Numbered from the stretch's first letter, positions 11,021 to 24,239 are shown. The stretch is 64,000 nucleotides of DNA from Utricularia gibba (GCA_002189035.1 CM007989.1:4092001-4156000), one strand, 5' to 3'. The notes: generated by a model from the letters alone, not told the origin. A program made the numbers and translations.

Positions 11021-11215
11021 TATGTCAAAATTTGAAAATATATGAAATTAATGTTACCCGATACGTCAAATCTTAGAGATTAAATGTGTCCTATATGTTA
11101 CATGATCAGTTATGCCAATGGGGACTAAACGGGATATTTTGATCAAATAGTGAGAACTAATCCATTTTAATAAAAAGTGGGGACTTTTGATGTAGAGGTC
11201 TCATTGGGTGTATTA
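11021..11215 (+). repeat. Dispersed repeat, copy B
   Basis: Direct repeat of 9938-10130 with scattered differences. Both copies lie in the gene-poor stretch before the old Copia element. A weaker relative may occur near 37020-37140. Confidence 0.55.
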
Positions 11216-11737
11216 GAATTTAGGCAATGATTTTTAATGTGCGATAAAAATGACACCCTATGTGTAAAAATTTATTTTTAGTATATGAGAGAAAAAGAGA
11301 AGATAATCATTTTTATAAAAGATACTTATCTAACTCTGTGTTTTAATTCTTGCAGATCAATCTTATGACCTCATTTTTTCTTTCTTATTATTGCATTGAT
11401 CATTCCCTGATATTTTCAAATATTCTCTTATTGAAGGTACTCAATGAGTCTAATTAAATGAGGCTGCCTACCATAGAAGCATAAACAAGCAACCCAAAAT
11501 TCTTAATGATTGGAGTCCTAAAGACCATTCAATGGGCATTAATCTCAATGGGGCCACTGCTCATAACGAAGTAGATTCGTGAGTGTCATTGACACTTTCT
11601 TAGGACCACATTCATTGAAAATGAGACATTATCTTTCTAGACACATCTTCCTCCTTTTGGTTGTTGTTGTGGCTCCTTTTTGTAATATGGGGTTGCATGT
11701 CACTACCATAGGAAGATATACTCGAACATGTTGTTAC

Positions 11738-12246
11738 TGTTGGATGATGATGCTAAAATTGAGATGAATCAAGAAATATGGAAGCTTACGACATAATGAG
11801 GGAGGAAGACGGACGGGAAATTCCTTGTGTGAGGAATTTTGGGAAAGTTGCAGATATTGGACTCATGATCATTGGCCCAATCAGCAACATATTGAACTAC
11901 CCACACCAAGGGAAATATATTAGACCTATCCAAGATCGAGACCCAACTCAAAAGAAGGTGCTGCTGCTAATGCAAATGACCATTAAATCTGCATAAGATA
12001 AACCATCTGGAAGTCGCAAATCAGAATGAAAAATATTCTTCCCAACGACTACCTCTCACCCTTATAAATACCATTTCAATGTAGAAAATGTGTAAGGTTG
12101 AACCCCACATCTTTCAATACAATACATTCAAGTTTTCTCAAATATCCTCTCAACAAACAATGATAACCACCACATCTCTTCCCAATACCTATAACCACAC
12201 TCGAAGTCATTCACTCCAGTCACCTACAGCACTCAACCTTCTAACA
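11738..12246 (+). repeat. 5' LTR of the old Copia element
   Basis: It begins TGTTGGATGATGATG and ends CTTCTAACA. It contains a promoter-like CTTATAAATACCA near 12060 and aligns along its length with 16614-17113. Confidence 0.78.
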
Positions 12247-12393
12247 TGGTGAACCCGAAGTGAAACAAAGATCCACACGTTGTGCATCTGATACACCCAG
12301 GATTCGAACAGGAACATGACATTGTAAGTAGGTACGAGTACTTTCAGTTAATTTCGGTTGCTCAGTCTAATCAGGAACAGAGTCCTACAAAAG

Positions 12394-15300
12394 ATGGATG
12401 GACCACCTGTGCTCAATGGCCAAGATTATGAAATATGGGCCAAACTCATGGAAGATTACCTAGATATGCATGAACTATGAAGTGTGTTTGAGGGTTCCAA
12501 CAGTCCTGATTCACCAACAACATCTGATGAGACTACGAAATTAGTAAAGAAAGCCAAGGTCATGTTAGGAAAAGCAATAACTATTGAATTCTACAAACAA
12601 ATTTTACAATGCAAAGTACCAAAGGATTCCTGGGTGAAATTGAAAGATATTTACGAGAAAGACATAAATTCCCAAAAAATAGAGATCTCTCACAATTAGA
12701 ATCGCTTTGAGAACCTGACGTTTACCTAAGGTATGACCATCAATCAATTCTATGAACTACTAAAAGGTATTGTCTTGCAGCTTCAATTACTAGGCGAATA
12801 GGTCAATGAAGAAAGAATTAAGAGGAGGATTATAAGTACGTTACCTAGAACCTATGCTCTAGTTATCTCAGGTCTACAAGTAAATCGCACATTGCACACC
12901 ATGAGCTCTAAGGAACTATTGGAAGGACTAGCTGAAAAAGAAACCGAAGGAAACTTATTTTTCCAAGCTCAAGATCCGGCTTTCAACGTGACTCAAAGCT
13001 CCTCCTACAACTACTCAAACACTGGATTATGGGCCTTCATGAGAAAGTTGACCAATTATTTTTCAAGCAAAATCATAGAAGATGGGACCTGGAGATCCAT
13101 ATACATTCTGTAAACATAAGGGACACCACCCCTCCAAATGCTTCTGAAACCCTGAAGCATTGTGCATCTACTGCTCACTACGAGGACACATGGAGAAAGT
13201 GTGTCCCTTGAAGAAGTATCACCTGTTGAGAGGAAAAAAACACAGAAGTTGTTAAAAAATTTGCTAGCTCAATAAATGATGTAAAATTCTCTGTTGAAGT
13301 CAATAAGAAGCAAGCTGAACTTACTCTTTGTGTCATCTTAACACGCTGGTGACTTCGTTTACTGACTTGAGAAAACAAGGACTTTAGTTGATAAATAGTG
13401 GATGTAGTCACCATCTGAAAAACAATAAAGATTCTTTCTCAACGTTCACAAAACTCACTAGGAAATTCATTGAAATTGCATATGGGAAATTAATACCTAT
13501 TAAAGGATAGTGGCAACTTGTTGAAAAGGGATTTAAGGTGTATCTTGAAGACAATCTATGCACTATAAGAGACTCTAAAAAAAATGTTATACTCACTGCA
13601 CAAATGTATAATAGAGTATTTCCCTAAATCTATCAGCCCCACCTTCAGACCAAGATCTATGTCTATCTATATACGAGACAACAAGGTCGCGGCACAAAAG
13701 AATGAGACATTACCACTTTACAGATCTTTCTCACCTATAGAATAAAAGTTTGGCAAAAGGAATATTACCTACTGAAATAAAAGAAAGTACCAATAGAATC
13801 ATTGCGAAGTGTAAAATGAACAAAAAAACCTTTTCTCAAGTTCTCCCACCCAGCTCAAAACAAACTGGAAGTGGTCACCTCTAATGTGTGTGGACCCATG
13901 CATACACCTACTTGAGCGGGGAACCTATATTACGTCATCTTCATAGATGAACACACTAAGTACACCTTGGTTTACATTCTGAAACATAAATCAGAAGTGG
14001 TTCACTACTTTAAAATATTCAAAGCTCTTTCAGAAGCACAAAGTGGTAACATGATACGCACACTGCGTTCTGACAATGGAGGGGAGTACTACACCTTCGA
14101 ACTCAAAAAATTATGTGAACTCAATGGAATTGTGCATCAATTTATGGCACCCTACTCTTCAGAGCAAAATGGAATTTCTGAAAAAAGGAAAAGAATAATA
14201 GTCAACATGGCAATATGTCTACTTTATGAAAAGAACATACCTATCCAATTTTGGGGAGAAGTCATGAATACAGTTGTCTACTTGCTAAATCGGCTCCCCT
14301 TGAAAGACACTCCAGAAGAAAAAACCCCTTATGAACTCTGGCACAACAAGGTACCGGATTTAACCTATATCAAAATATTTGGATCAATCTACTACATACA
14401 CATCCCAAAAGAGAAAAGAAACAAATAGAACAAGAAATCTGAACCAGTAATTCTTCTGGGTTACAATGAGACATGCAAGGCATATGAAGTTTTAAACTGA
14501 GAACTGATGAAGTGCAAATCAACAAAGATATAATTGTAGATAAATCTAGAACTTATGGTTGTGGTCAAAACTCATTGCTGAAGGGAAATTATATATCGTA
14601 TCTCTCAACTGCACAGAACCCATTTCCTCTTGAAAATCAGCATACAGTACTTCAAACATGTGATCCAGGTGAAACACAGACTCAACGAAATGCATCACGC
14701 ACACTTGGAGCTGAGAACCTCAATCTCACCCCAGTGGAGTTTGAAATAACATCTACAAGAGACAGCAAGAGGAAATTATTGACAACATATAATTTGACTC
14801 ACATACCCGCTAAAGACCCTAATTATCCTATTCCTGAAGAACCAGTGGGGGAGGAACTCTCAGCAAACAACAAGGAAATTCTGGACGTACTAGGAACAGT
14901 TGTTGACCCTACATGGATGGATGACTATGCATGTGTCATCTCCGAAAGGAAAAATGAAAAGACAGACTTATGGAAGGAGAAACAAAATTTCAAGAAAACT
15001 GTGGTACCAACATAGACCAGTTATTGGACTTTTCAATACATGAACCCATCAGTGTGCGAGAAGCATTAAGAGATTCTGAGTGGAGGAAATCTATACACAA
15101 CAAATTCAATTTCATACACAACCACACAGTATGAATAGCAGTTCCAAATCAAAAGGTGTAGAATTTCTGGATCTCAAATTTATCTGTAGACCAACGTTAA
15201 ATTCAGACAGAGGCCTAAACAAGAGAAAATCAAGATTGACAGTGAAAGGGTATCTCCAAAAGGCTGGTGTGGACTACTTCAAAACCTTCGCTCCACTAGC

Positions 15301-16590
15301 AAGGTTAGACATCGTAAAAATAGTTGTTGCATTGGATGTTTGCAACAAACGGAAACTGCAACATCTTGATATAAAAACATCATTTCTACACAATAAACAC
15401 AATGAAGATATATACGTTAATCCTCCACCGTGATTTATCATCAAAGATCACTCATACTATGTTTTAAAGCTAAACAAAACATTATATGAGCTTAAGCAGG
15501 CATCTAAGAAATGATATTCTATTATCGATACATTTTTTTCTAGAGTAGCGCTATGCAAGAAATAAAAACGATACTACCCTCTACATTCTAGATGACAAAA
15601 GAGAAGAATCATAATCTCTCTATATGTGGACGATATTCTGATAAACAATAACAGCGAGGAATTAATCTCAAAACAGAAAAAAATACAACAACAAAGGTTC
15701 GAACTATCTGACCTTGAACTAGCTCAATATTTCTTGGGAATGGAAATTGTGCAGAGAGAAGATTTCATATTCCTAAACCAAAGAAGTATACTGAGCATCT
15801 TTTAAAGAGAATGAATATGAAGAGTGCAAAATATTTAGCTACATCATTCCCTTCACAAGTTAAACAAAAATTAACAAAACAAGAGGGCATACTAATGAAC
15901 GTGATGGAATATCATAAGCTAATTGGGACCTTGATGTACCTGACTGCCACAAGACCAGATATAACTTTCACAGTATCCTTTTCGTCCAGATGTATGCACT
16001 ATCTATACACAATACACATGGAAATCACTAGAAAAATACTTAGATATCTAAACTCCACCACTTCACTTGGCCTCTACTATAAGAAAGGACTAACCTGACA
16101 CTGCAAGGGTTTATGGATGCTGATTTTTGCAGGAGATGAACAAGAATGCAAATCAACTACAGGGTACTTGTTCAATTTGGGATCAACCGAATTCGCTTGG
16201 AACAACAAGAAGCAAAATGTTGTCACTCAATCCTCTGCAAAAGCAGAGTACGTAGCTGGAGCATCAGCCACAAACCATGCACAATGGCTCATCAAAATCT
16301 ACGAGGATCTGAAAATTCCAATCAAGAAACCAGTGATTTTTCAACATTGACGACAAATCCGCAATCAACGTAGCACAAAATCCATTAATGTTTGGAAGAA
16401 CAAAGCACATCAAAATCAAGTATCATGTACTTCGAGACTATGTTAAAGAAGAAATGATTGCTCTGGAGTACGTACCATTAGAGGAACAAGTAGCTGACAT
16501 ACTCACCAAGTGCCTCTTCCTAAGGAACTTCAACGAAATCAAGAACATACTAGGGCTCATAATCAAACCTTTTGAGAATACACTCTTGTC
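12394..16590 (+). pseudogene. Degenerate Copia gag-pol polyprotein
   Basis: Broken frames can be read in order. Gag begins near 12394 (NGQDYEIWAKLMEDYL), with further gag pieces at 12484-12699 and 12892-13113. The integrase core is at 13967-14428 (LRSDNGGEYYTF, SSEQNGISE). RT pieces lie at 15080-15433 (VKGYLQKAGVDYFKTFAPLAR) and about 15610-15790 (a YVDDILI-like box, then LAQYFLGMEI). RNase H is at 15811-16590 (TATRPDITF, TGYLFNLGSTEFAW, ADILTKCLFL). Numerous in-frame stops and shifts show that it is not functional. Confidence 0.82.
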
Positions 16591-16613
16591 TCACTTGCAA
16601 AATCAAGGGAGGA

Positions 16614-17113
16614 TGTTGGATGATGATGCTGAAATTGAGACGAATTAATAAATATGGAAGCTTCCGACAGAACGAGAATAGTAGGAGCCAAGAGAAGAAG
16701 ACGTGAGGGAGGAAGATGGATGGGAAATCCCTTCTGTGAGGAATTTTTGGAAAGTTGTAGATACTATCCACACCAATGGAAATATATTAGATTCATCCAA
16801 GATTAAGACCCAAATCAAAAGAATGTGCTGTTACTAAGCCATATGACCATTGAATCTACAGAACATAAACCATCTGGAAGCCGCAGATTAGAATGAAAAA
16901 TATCCTTCCCAACGACTACCTCTCACCCTTATAAATACCACTTCAATGTAAAAAACATATAATGTTGAACCTCACATCTGTCAATACAATACATTCAAGT
17001 TTTCTCAAGCATCCTCTCAACAAATAACGATAACTACCACATCTCTTCCGAGTACCTATAACCATGTTCGAAGTCATTCACTTCAGTCACCTACAATGCC
17101 CAAACTTCTAATA
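16614..17113 (+). repeat. 3' LTR of the old Copia element
   Basis: It starts TGTTGGATGATGATG directly after a purine tract and ends CTTCTAATA. Relative to the 5' LTR it has several internal indels, for example near 16680-16760. Confidence 0.78.
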
Positions 17114-18874
17114 ATTAGAAGATGAAACTGATGGAAGTACATGATAGATACAATAGAGTATACTAATAAAAAGTAAAGAAAAAATGTAAGTCATTATATA
17201 CATATAAAGGGGGTTGAGCAGCAAATAAATTTTAGATGCACAATTATTCTTATAAATCATCTTCAAATTTTTCTCATACCAATAGTAATATTCTATTTGG
17301 TGTGTGACATGTTCAAATTTTCTTATGTTCTAGGTTACCAATCCTTTTATATTTACTTTTTCACAAGAACATCGAAAACACTAACGAACAATCTAAATAG
17401 AAATGAATACAAATTTGGTTGATTGTAAATGAATTTTATTTCTAAAAATATACATATATACAATTATCATTTTACATTGTTAGAGGACATCATTCTCATA
17501 ATCTATGTTGCACGTGCATAGGTTGATGGTTTAGCTCTACTATCTATTGAACTGAATGTCTAATGATCATCAACCTATCAAAGTAGCAATAATAATGGTT
17601 TGAATAGTAGTGGAATTGAAAACAATCAAATAATCGAGTAGATGTAATCATATTAAAAGAGCAAATGAATTGTACTACTATTGAAATTAATTAGAACAAA
17701 GTGTTATTCAATTTAAGACAACAAGCAATAAAACTCATAAGTGAATGAAATAATTGACAACATATAACATAACAAGCTTAATACTAGAGACTCTAACTAT
17801 CTCGATATAAAAAATACTACAACAAACTGAAAGTATTGTTGAATGGAGTATTTTGCCATGATCATTCTATCCAAGTGAATTTGAATCGTTGGACTCATCA
17901 TGTGTTGGGTTTACATGAAACTGAGGCCCATTTGTCGTATAATTAGAACAAAGTTTAATAAAAAAAAATAGAATACAATATAAAATTGAAATTTGAATAT
18001 TTTAATGAAGAATAGGATTCACTTGTAGAAAAATTGAAAAAAAAAATCAAATGAAACTTAAACTAGGCCCCATTTGCCGGATCAACCTTAACTCATCTTT
18101 TATGACTCATTATACACTGAGTCCGACCCTAGATGGGTCAACTCGCCGAATTCACCAGTCGACCCTGACACTTGGCTAGGTCGAAGTGAAGTGCACAAAT
18201 AATGTAGACCAACTTGGAAGTAACAAATATAGCATCAAAGTCAAAGAGTTATCAATGAGTGAGAGTAGCTATAGAAAAGTAAAGAAGATAAAGCCAAATA
18301 ATGGGCTTGTTTGAAACTATAGTTACAAATCTTGGGTGTGGTGAGATCAATTGAAACAACAATTATGTGAGGTTTAACGTCACTGGATTCACACCACAAA
18401 TCCAAAAAAACACCAATATAAAGCAACTTGGAATTGAATCCAATGCCTAAATTTATTAGGTATAAGTGAATCTTAGTAAAATGTAGCATGTAATATCTTT
18501 TCAAATGTTTCATTTTTCTCGATGTAACAACTTTTTTATAGATATTTTTATTTTAAATTTATTATATCAAATTAAATCAAAATACTTTTTTTATAGCTGA
18601 TTCATCCCATCCCGACCTAACCCAACCGAAGCAATGAAGGCTTTCACTATCTGGGCCTCCCAATCCTAATGTTTCATATGGACAAGTATCTCAAAACATC
18701 AATTGAACTTGATTCATTCCTAATCTCTAATCATATAAGATATTGTTTCAAAGCTCTTTTCGTATAAGTCGTGTTCATTCACATGCACCCATATGCTCTC
18801 TATCACTCAAATCGATCGAATTACATTAGATCGATAGTCATGCTATTATCAAGTAGGTCACAGGAACTAGGGAT

Positions 18875-19680
18875 CTAATTTTGGGATTCATTACAAAATT
18901 GATCATTGTTGAGCTCTAATATTATAAAAGTGGACACCGCATGCAATGCATTACAAAAATGGCCATCCAATTAAAAAAATAAATAATTTAACTATTAAAA
19001 ATTACTTAATGTTCTAAAAATAAAAAAAAAATTGAAATTAATATATATTTATATTTATATTTATATTAATTTAATAACAATTTAATTAATATTCAATTCA
19101 AAATTTAAAATTACATACATTAGAAATTAATAATTATTATTTTAATTTTTTATGATAATTATGTAACTACACAAAAATCATTGAAGTAATATATTAAATC
19201 GTCTTCATAGAAATTGATTATTTTTTAATCTTCAAAAATGACTTGAAACAAACGACAACAAAATGAAACAAAATAATTTTAAAAACAACAGAAATTAAAA
19301 CTTTAGATCAAAGATCCCTCATACAAAAATTCGTCCATCTATGTGTGTGTGTGAATATAAAAGGATTATATTTGTAAATAATTTTAATTTAAATTAAATT
19401 TTGTTGTAGTTTATTTAAAAAAATAACATAGTTTATTTTACAATTTTCATTAACAAGTTTAACTTAAAAAAATATTTCATGATTTAACAACTTTATATTA
19501 CTTTAAATTTTCATAATGCATTGCTATTAAATATATATAAATTTATGTCTATTTTTATTTTTAATTAATTTTTAAAATTTTCGTTATTCAAGCATGGCCA
19601 CTTTCTAACATATTACACAAAGTGACCAATTTTGTATTGTAAGACGGAGAGTATGGCCATTTTTATAATTAGCTCCTAAT
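18875..19680. repeat. Candidate inverted-repeat (MITE-like) element
   Basis: About 50 bases at 18887-18936 (TTACAAAATTGATCA ... ATAAAAGTGG) match, with roughly one base in four changed, the reverse complement of 19592-19640 (CCACTTTCTAACATATTACACAAAGTGACC). The middle is very AT-rich and non-coding. Outer edges and target duplication are not resolved. Confidence 0.4.
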
Positions 19681-19954
19681 TTTGTGTGACACGTAAATTA
19701 ATGTCCACCGGTCTTGTACGGTGGTCCGCCGGGGATGTATGTATCTCGGCCATGCACAGTACCAGGAGAGTAAATATTTATAAATACAACACCCTGCGAA
19801 AATAAAGTGACTTTACCCCCCGAAATTATTTCCAGCACCCCATGAAATGATGACATACAACAATGTTTTAAAATCAGGAGATTAAATCCTAAAATAAGTT
19901 CAAAAGAAAAATTTTATTTTTCCAAATATTTTAAAACACAATTAAAAATTAAAT

Positions 19955-20195
19955 TTATTTCAAATCTGGAAAGATTGGTTTGGTTAGTTGATTTAGATTT
20001 TTATGGATTTAAATTATTTGGATTTAGACAAACCCAAATATATAGGTTTAAAAATGCTCATACCTCCTCACCCTCCCTTCTCCTTAAGGTAATATGTGGA
20101 TAATTTGATATAATTATGTCTACATATGAAATAACAGAATTTTATTAAACTTATTATAAAATAACCTTATACTTTCATACTAAACAAGACCTAAG
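19955..20195 (+). repeat. Dispersed repeat family member 1
   Basis: It shares with 27880-28138 the ordered words TTGATTTA, TTAAATTATTTG-ATTTA, CAAATATATAGGT, ATACCTCCT, GATATAATTAT-TCTACATAT and a TTTCATA-CAAACAA end. It is probably a small non-autonomous transposon. Confidence 0.45.
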
Positions 20196-21544
20196 AATGC
20201 ATTCAATCCTTTTTAAAACACGACATGTGAGCATGTCTAAAAATTACCAACATTTTTTTTTCACTAAATGAATATATTTTTAAAACATTAAAAAAAATAC
20301 TTCCATCTAGGGAGGGGTAGGTGCCCCCCGTAGGTGGAATGAATATACCCAGACAGGATAACGTTTTGTTGGTGATCCCATTAACATTCTTGGGTTGGTT
20401 TCTTGCTTTTACTTTGAATATAAACAGAATTGATGAAGTGTTTATGTTGTCACCTGCTTGACACTTGATGTATTTCTGCATATATTTCTATAGTTTTTTC
20501 AGAACACATGTAATGTATTTCTAATTTTCAAACTTCTGAAATTTTTCAAAACACTCCTATAGTTGTGAAATATTAGGAAGGAAGCTCTTCTTCTTCTCCT
20601 GGTCCTTGTGGGCATCTCCTCCGTTGAGATGAACTGTTGGCGATCCGCTACTTATTGAAGTCATGTGTACTGTAGAAGTACTGTGGGCAGTAGCTGCGAG
20701 CAGACATCAGCATGACAGAGGCCTAAGGGCCAAGGAGCCGTCGGATCGCATCACCATGACTCATTGTTTGGTATGCATTAACCTCCCGTGTCTAGGTGCG
20801 TTACATGTTTCAACACCTGCTCCCTAGTGTTTGCCTCATTATCATCCTCATACTATACATTTGGGATTCAGCGCAACCAGAGACACTCACATAATCAAAT
20901 TATGCAAGTATTGTTGATATGGACAACTAGCCCCATAAATAGTTTTGTTACAAAACATGAACAAATTCTTTCCGAAAAACTTAAAAATTTAGAATAACAA
21001 TGGAATTTGAAGTTTTAATTTTTTTTAAATGTTTTCGAGAAGCTATACTTATTTGGAACAACTTATGGTTTAAAAGAAACACTATATAGTAATTTTATTA
21101 CCAGATACGAGTAACTTCTCTTACAAAAATGTAGAAGCGGTTGTGTATTTTTCGAAAAGCTATAGCAAAGAGAGCCTTAACCGATGTATATATTACACCT
21201 TCATTAACGATTTTCCAAGTTTGTGACATGAGATTGGCGTTCAGAATTCAGTTGGATTTGTAATAATGGGACACAAAGAGTGGATTTATACAGATGCTCT
21301 TCAATCCGTACGGTTTCACGTCTATGGGTCTGTCAAGTTTGTGACACGACAAGAACAATGAATATTTGATTAGAAGCTTGATGCATGAGAATATTATAGA
21401 TATAAAAACGATTTTCTAGAGATTTTATAAATATTAATAATAATTATTATTATTCTTATTTTTATAATAATGCTCAACAGATACCCCATGCAAAAATTAT
21501 TATACGCAAGTAAATAGAGGAGGCCTTTTTTGCTTTAGTATCTC

Positions 21545-21552
21545 TATTTATA
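21545..21552 (+). promoter_or_regulatory. TATA box of the WOX3-type gene
   Basis: TATTTATA, 41 bases upstream of the ATG at 21593. The spacing leaves a very short 5' leader. Confidence 0.5.
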
Positions 21553-21592
21553 CCCTAAGTAATCCTCTGCAGCTGCCTCAACCTAAGTTCCC

Positions 21593-22312
21593 ATGCATAG
21601 TGTAGGTTCAAAGAGATGGTGCCCTACGCCGGAGCAAGTGGCGGTACTGGAGGAGCTTTACACACGAGGCCTGAGAACTCCGACCGCCGCCCAGATACAG
21701 AAGATCACCGCCCACCTCGCCGTTTACGGTAAAATTCAAGGCAAAAATGTGTTTTACTGGTTTCAGAATCACAAGGCTAGAGATAGACAGAAGCTGAGGA
21801 GGAAGATTCAGAAGCAACTCCACCAAAATCACGTCATCCCTGAGCTTGAAGTACCCCCACCGCCGTGCAATCCCTTCTTTCAGGATCTCCGGTTACCCTC
21901 CACCGCCTCACACTTCCCCTACCTCCATCACTACCCTCCTGAGAATGCTTTCTCCCAGGTAAACTCTTTCTTCCCTAATCTTTTTTTTTTTCAGAAACAC
22001 TACATCTATTTTGTTGAAATGATTATTTTGGAATCAGAATGATGATGATAATGTTTCGTAGTTGGGGAATAGTTGAGCGATTGAACCACCCGTTTAGCGA
22101 TTTAATCTCCCCTGTCAGTTGTTTCGAACATGTTGACAACGCAGGCTATTGGAATATACGACGAGGGACCAGAGGGAGTTACGGCGAGGTCCCAAACATC
22201 GCCGTCGATTATATCCTACGATCCCATCTTCCCCTGCTGCAACTGGAGCCGGCCCCTACAGACCCTGCAGCTCTTTCCGGTCCGGGGCGACCAAGAAACC
22301 GATGCTTCTTGA
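21593..22312 (+). CDS. WOX3: WUSCHEL-related homeobox protein, WOX3/PRESSED FLOWER type
   Basis: Two exons, 21593-21958 and 22145-22312 (donor GTAAAC, acceptor ACGCAG, phase 0), give 177 residues. Residues ~5-69 are a WOX homeodomain with the extra-long spacing of the family and the invariant [12 protein letters not shown] recognition helix. [10 protein letters not shown] after helix 3 and the RWCPTPEQ start are characteristic of WOX3/PRS. The WUS box TLQLFPV lies at about residues 162-168, near the C terminus. WOX3 proteins are nuclear transcription factors that promote lateral outgrowth of leaf and floral organ margins, mostly as repressors through the WUS box. A TATTTATA box lies at 21545-21552. 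The Pro-rich linker is short compared with Arabidopsis PRS. The gene stands alone among repeats. Confidence 0.9.
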
Positions 22313-22399
22313 GAACCCATATCAGTTATTGTGATGCAGCCGTCACTAAGTCAAAGCAAAAGGGAAAGGGCCCTATTCTTTCTCTTTTCTAGGATCTCT

Positions 22400-24195
22400 T
22401 GTCTCCTGCATCTTAGCTAGCGCTCTGTGTAATATGTTGTGTTTTAGACATGTCTCCGGAGTTCCCCTTGTCACCTCTCTCCCCTTCTCAGACCATGCAG
22501 TTTTCTAATTGTTTTCCACCTCGTGAGTACACAAGGGCATGCCTATAGCCTATAGGGTTTAGGTGTGTACCCATCTAATGAAGTATGTACAAAGTGGGCC
22601 AAATTTGTGGAATCGTACCTTCGATTTTAGGGTACAATCATGGCTGATCGTTTCATCTGCCGGCCGCGGTGGCGATATACCCGTACGGAAGCAGGGGGTT
22701 GGTGTTTTAGAGGTGGATTTGTGCCTCTTCTAGGGTTTAAATATAAAACATTCCAATGGGATAATGTTGAGGTTCTCCAATGAAACTCGTCTAGGTGCAA
22801 TATATCCTCTAATGAATGAAAAGTTCACAAATATATTAAAGAGAGTGGGCTTCTTCACATAATGTTCAACATAAATTGAAACCTAGACATGAGATTCAAA
22901 AAGTGAGTTGGACCTGCCCACATAGATATCCTAAGATATATAAACATTAGGAGTGTGATTGATAGAGAGGATAAAGAGGGATAGTTAAATGAGAAAAGAA
23001 AAATAGGATGTTTGATAAGTAAAATAAATTCTACTTAAAATAATTTATATCATGAATATGACATAAAATAATAGGAGGAGAGAAATTGAAATAAAATTAT
23101 ACTGTCATATATATCTTTTTTATATATCACTTCTTATACCTAATATAATTTATTTATGTACTAAACATACCCTAGACATATGACCGTAGAGTGAATAACA
23201 ACTAATATAACAAAAAATTTGGAGTATCCAATGAGAATTTGAAAGGATTGATCTTTACCATAAATTCTTATTCTTGAGAGAAAGCTTCGGTTTGGAATTC
23301 ATCTCCAAGAAAAGGAAGTGGTTTGGTCACTTGTGTAAGTTTATCGGATTGAGTAGCGGTTGATTGTGGGAAAGTTACTACTTTTTGTACCTCATGTGCT
23401 AATTAACTTAATGGTCATGTAACATCAATCTTATATTTGTTGATTGGTTTGAATTACTAGTGAAAGAGTGGTTTTTATGCCGATTCTTGAATTACCACCT
23501 ATAAAAAATATTTTATTTTTTCTATCTTTAATTTTCTTTTATAACCTACAAGATAAACCAGATAAGTTAAAAAAATGATTTGATTTGAATATAATTTCTG
23601 TAGAAATCAAGAGATGATTTCTTAACAATATATTAGTGAAGATGAAATATGGATTGAACATGATACAAGCATAGTAATGAATAAGCAAGCATAATATAAA
23701 TAACGAATATATTCATCCAATTTTAAGGAATAGTAAGCGCAAATATTTTCATAGCGCATTCAACTTCGTGTGGTATCGTGCAATACTTATATTGAATACA
23801 GTTTAAAATATTATTTCATTTGACATAGGTAATTATAATACATGGAAAAAAATTAAATTTGAAAGAAGTATTATGAATATGATTGGATGAATTATACGAA
23901 TGTTTTGTAAATACGCTTATATTGTAAAACACGTATATTAAATAAATAGATGAAATTATCAATGTATATGTTATCATCTGTAAATAAAACTAGCAAATAC
24001 AATTATATTGATGATATATAATTGATAATTTGCAGAAGAAAATGATATTTTGAAAAAAATTGAAATATATTTGAATTTGGAAGATCTTTAATTTGCGCTC
24101 CATCGGCGCCCGCAATTCCGACCCGATCCTCTTTAAGACGGGGATATGATCCACAGCGTCGATTAAAAGATAATCAACGTCTGGAAACGTTTTGA
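22400..24195. other. Intergenic between WOX3 and histone H4
   Basis: No gene is recognised. A ~230-base MITE-like segment (22944-23176) is the only structure I can point to. The rest is AT-rich. Confidence 0.5.
22944..23176. repeat. Candidate small MITE
   Basis: The left end TTAGGAGTGTGATTGATA resembles the reverse complement of the right end (TAGGGTATGTTTAGTAC). The interior is AT-rich and non-coding. The ends look like the common plant TAGGG-TGTTTGGTA MITE type. Identity of the ends is imperfect. Confidence 0.35.
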
Positions 24196-24204
24196 GACGT
24201 ATAT

Positions 24205-24212
24205 CGCGGATC
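24205..24212 (+). promoter_or_regulatory. Histone octamer element (CGCGGATC)
   Basis: This is an exact match to the octamer conserved in plant histone H3 and H4 promoters. It is about 20 bases upstream of the TATA box (24232-24239) of the H4 gene. It is known in the family to support meristem and S-phase expression. Confidence 0.85.
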
Positions 24213-24231
24213 GACAACCCCACAGCATCCT

Positions 24232-24239
24232 TATATATA
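24232..24239 (+). promoter_or_regulatory. TATA box of the histone H4 gene
   Basis: TATATATA, about 85 bases upstream of the H4 ATG and just downstream of the histone octamer. Confidence 0.7.

Larger units (their letters stand above)
7701..11737. other. Gene-free AT-rich stretch with dispersed repeats
   Basis: No coding sequence is recognised. The stretch holds a ~600-base AT-rich repeat (about 7870-8470) rich in GATTCGAAACCGA-like words, and a ~190-base repeat present at 9938-10130 and again at 11021-11215. A sequence with a TATA-like box (CACTATAAATAAG near 10523) resembles an LTR promoter but has no partner that I can see. Confidence 0.5.
11738..17113 (+). mobile_element. Old, decayed Ty1/Copia retrotransposon
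   Basis: A full-length layout is still visible: 5' LTR (11738-12246), a PBS-like TGGTGAACCCGAAG, gag remnants, integrase, RT, RNase H, a purine tract (AATCAAGGGAGGA), and 3' LTR (16614-17113). The LTRs differ by many substitutions and indels, and coding parts are broken by numerous stops and frameshifts, so the insertion is far older than the one at 1.2-6.4 kb. The flanking bases GTTAC and ATTAG are only weakly alike, so no target duplication can be claimed. Confidence 0.82.
17114..21540. other. Gene-free AT-rich stretch
   Basis: No gene is recognised in 4.4 kb. The stretch contains a candidate inverted-repeat element (18875-19680), one member of a ~240-base repeat family (19955-20195), and a GC-richer island near 20585-20770 that matches no protein I recognise in any frame. 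Confidence 0.5.

Noticed and set aside
22039-22392. 117-residue frame overlapping WOX3 exon 2
   Set aside because: Only the phase giving TLQLFPV is consistent with the homeodomain exon and a WUS box.
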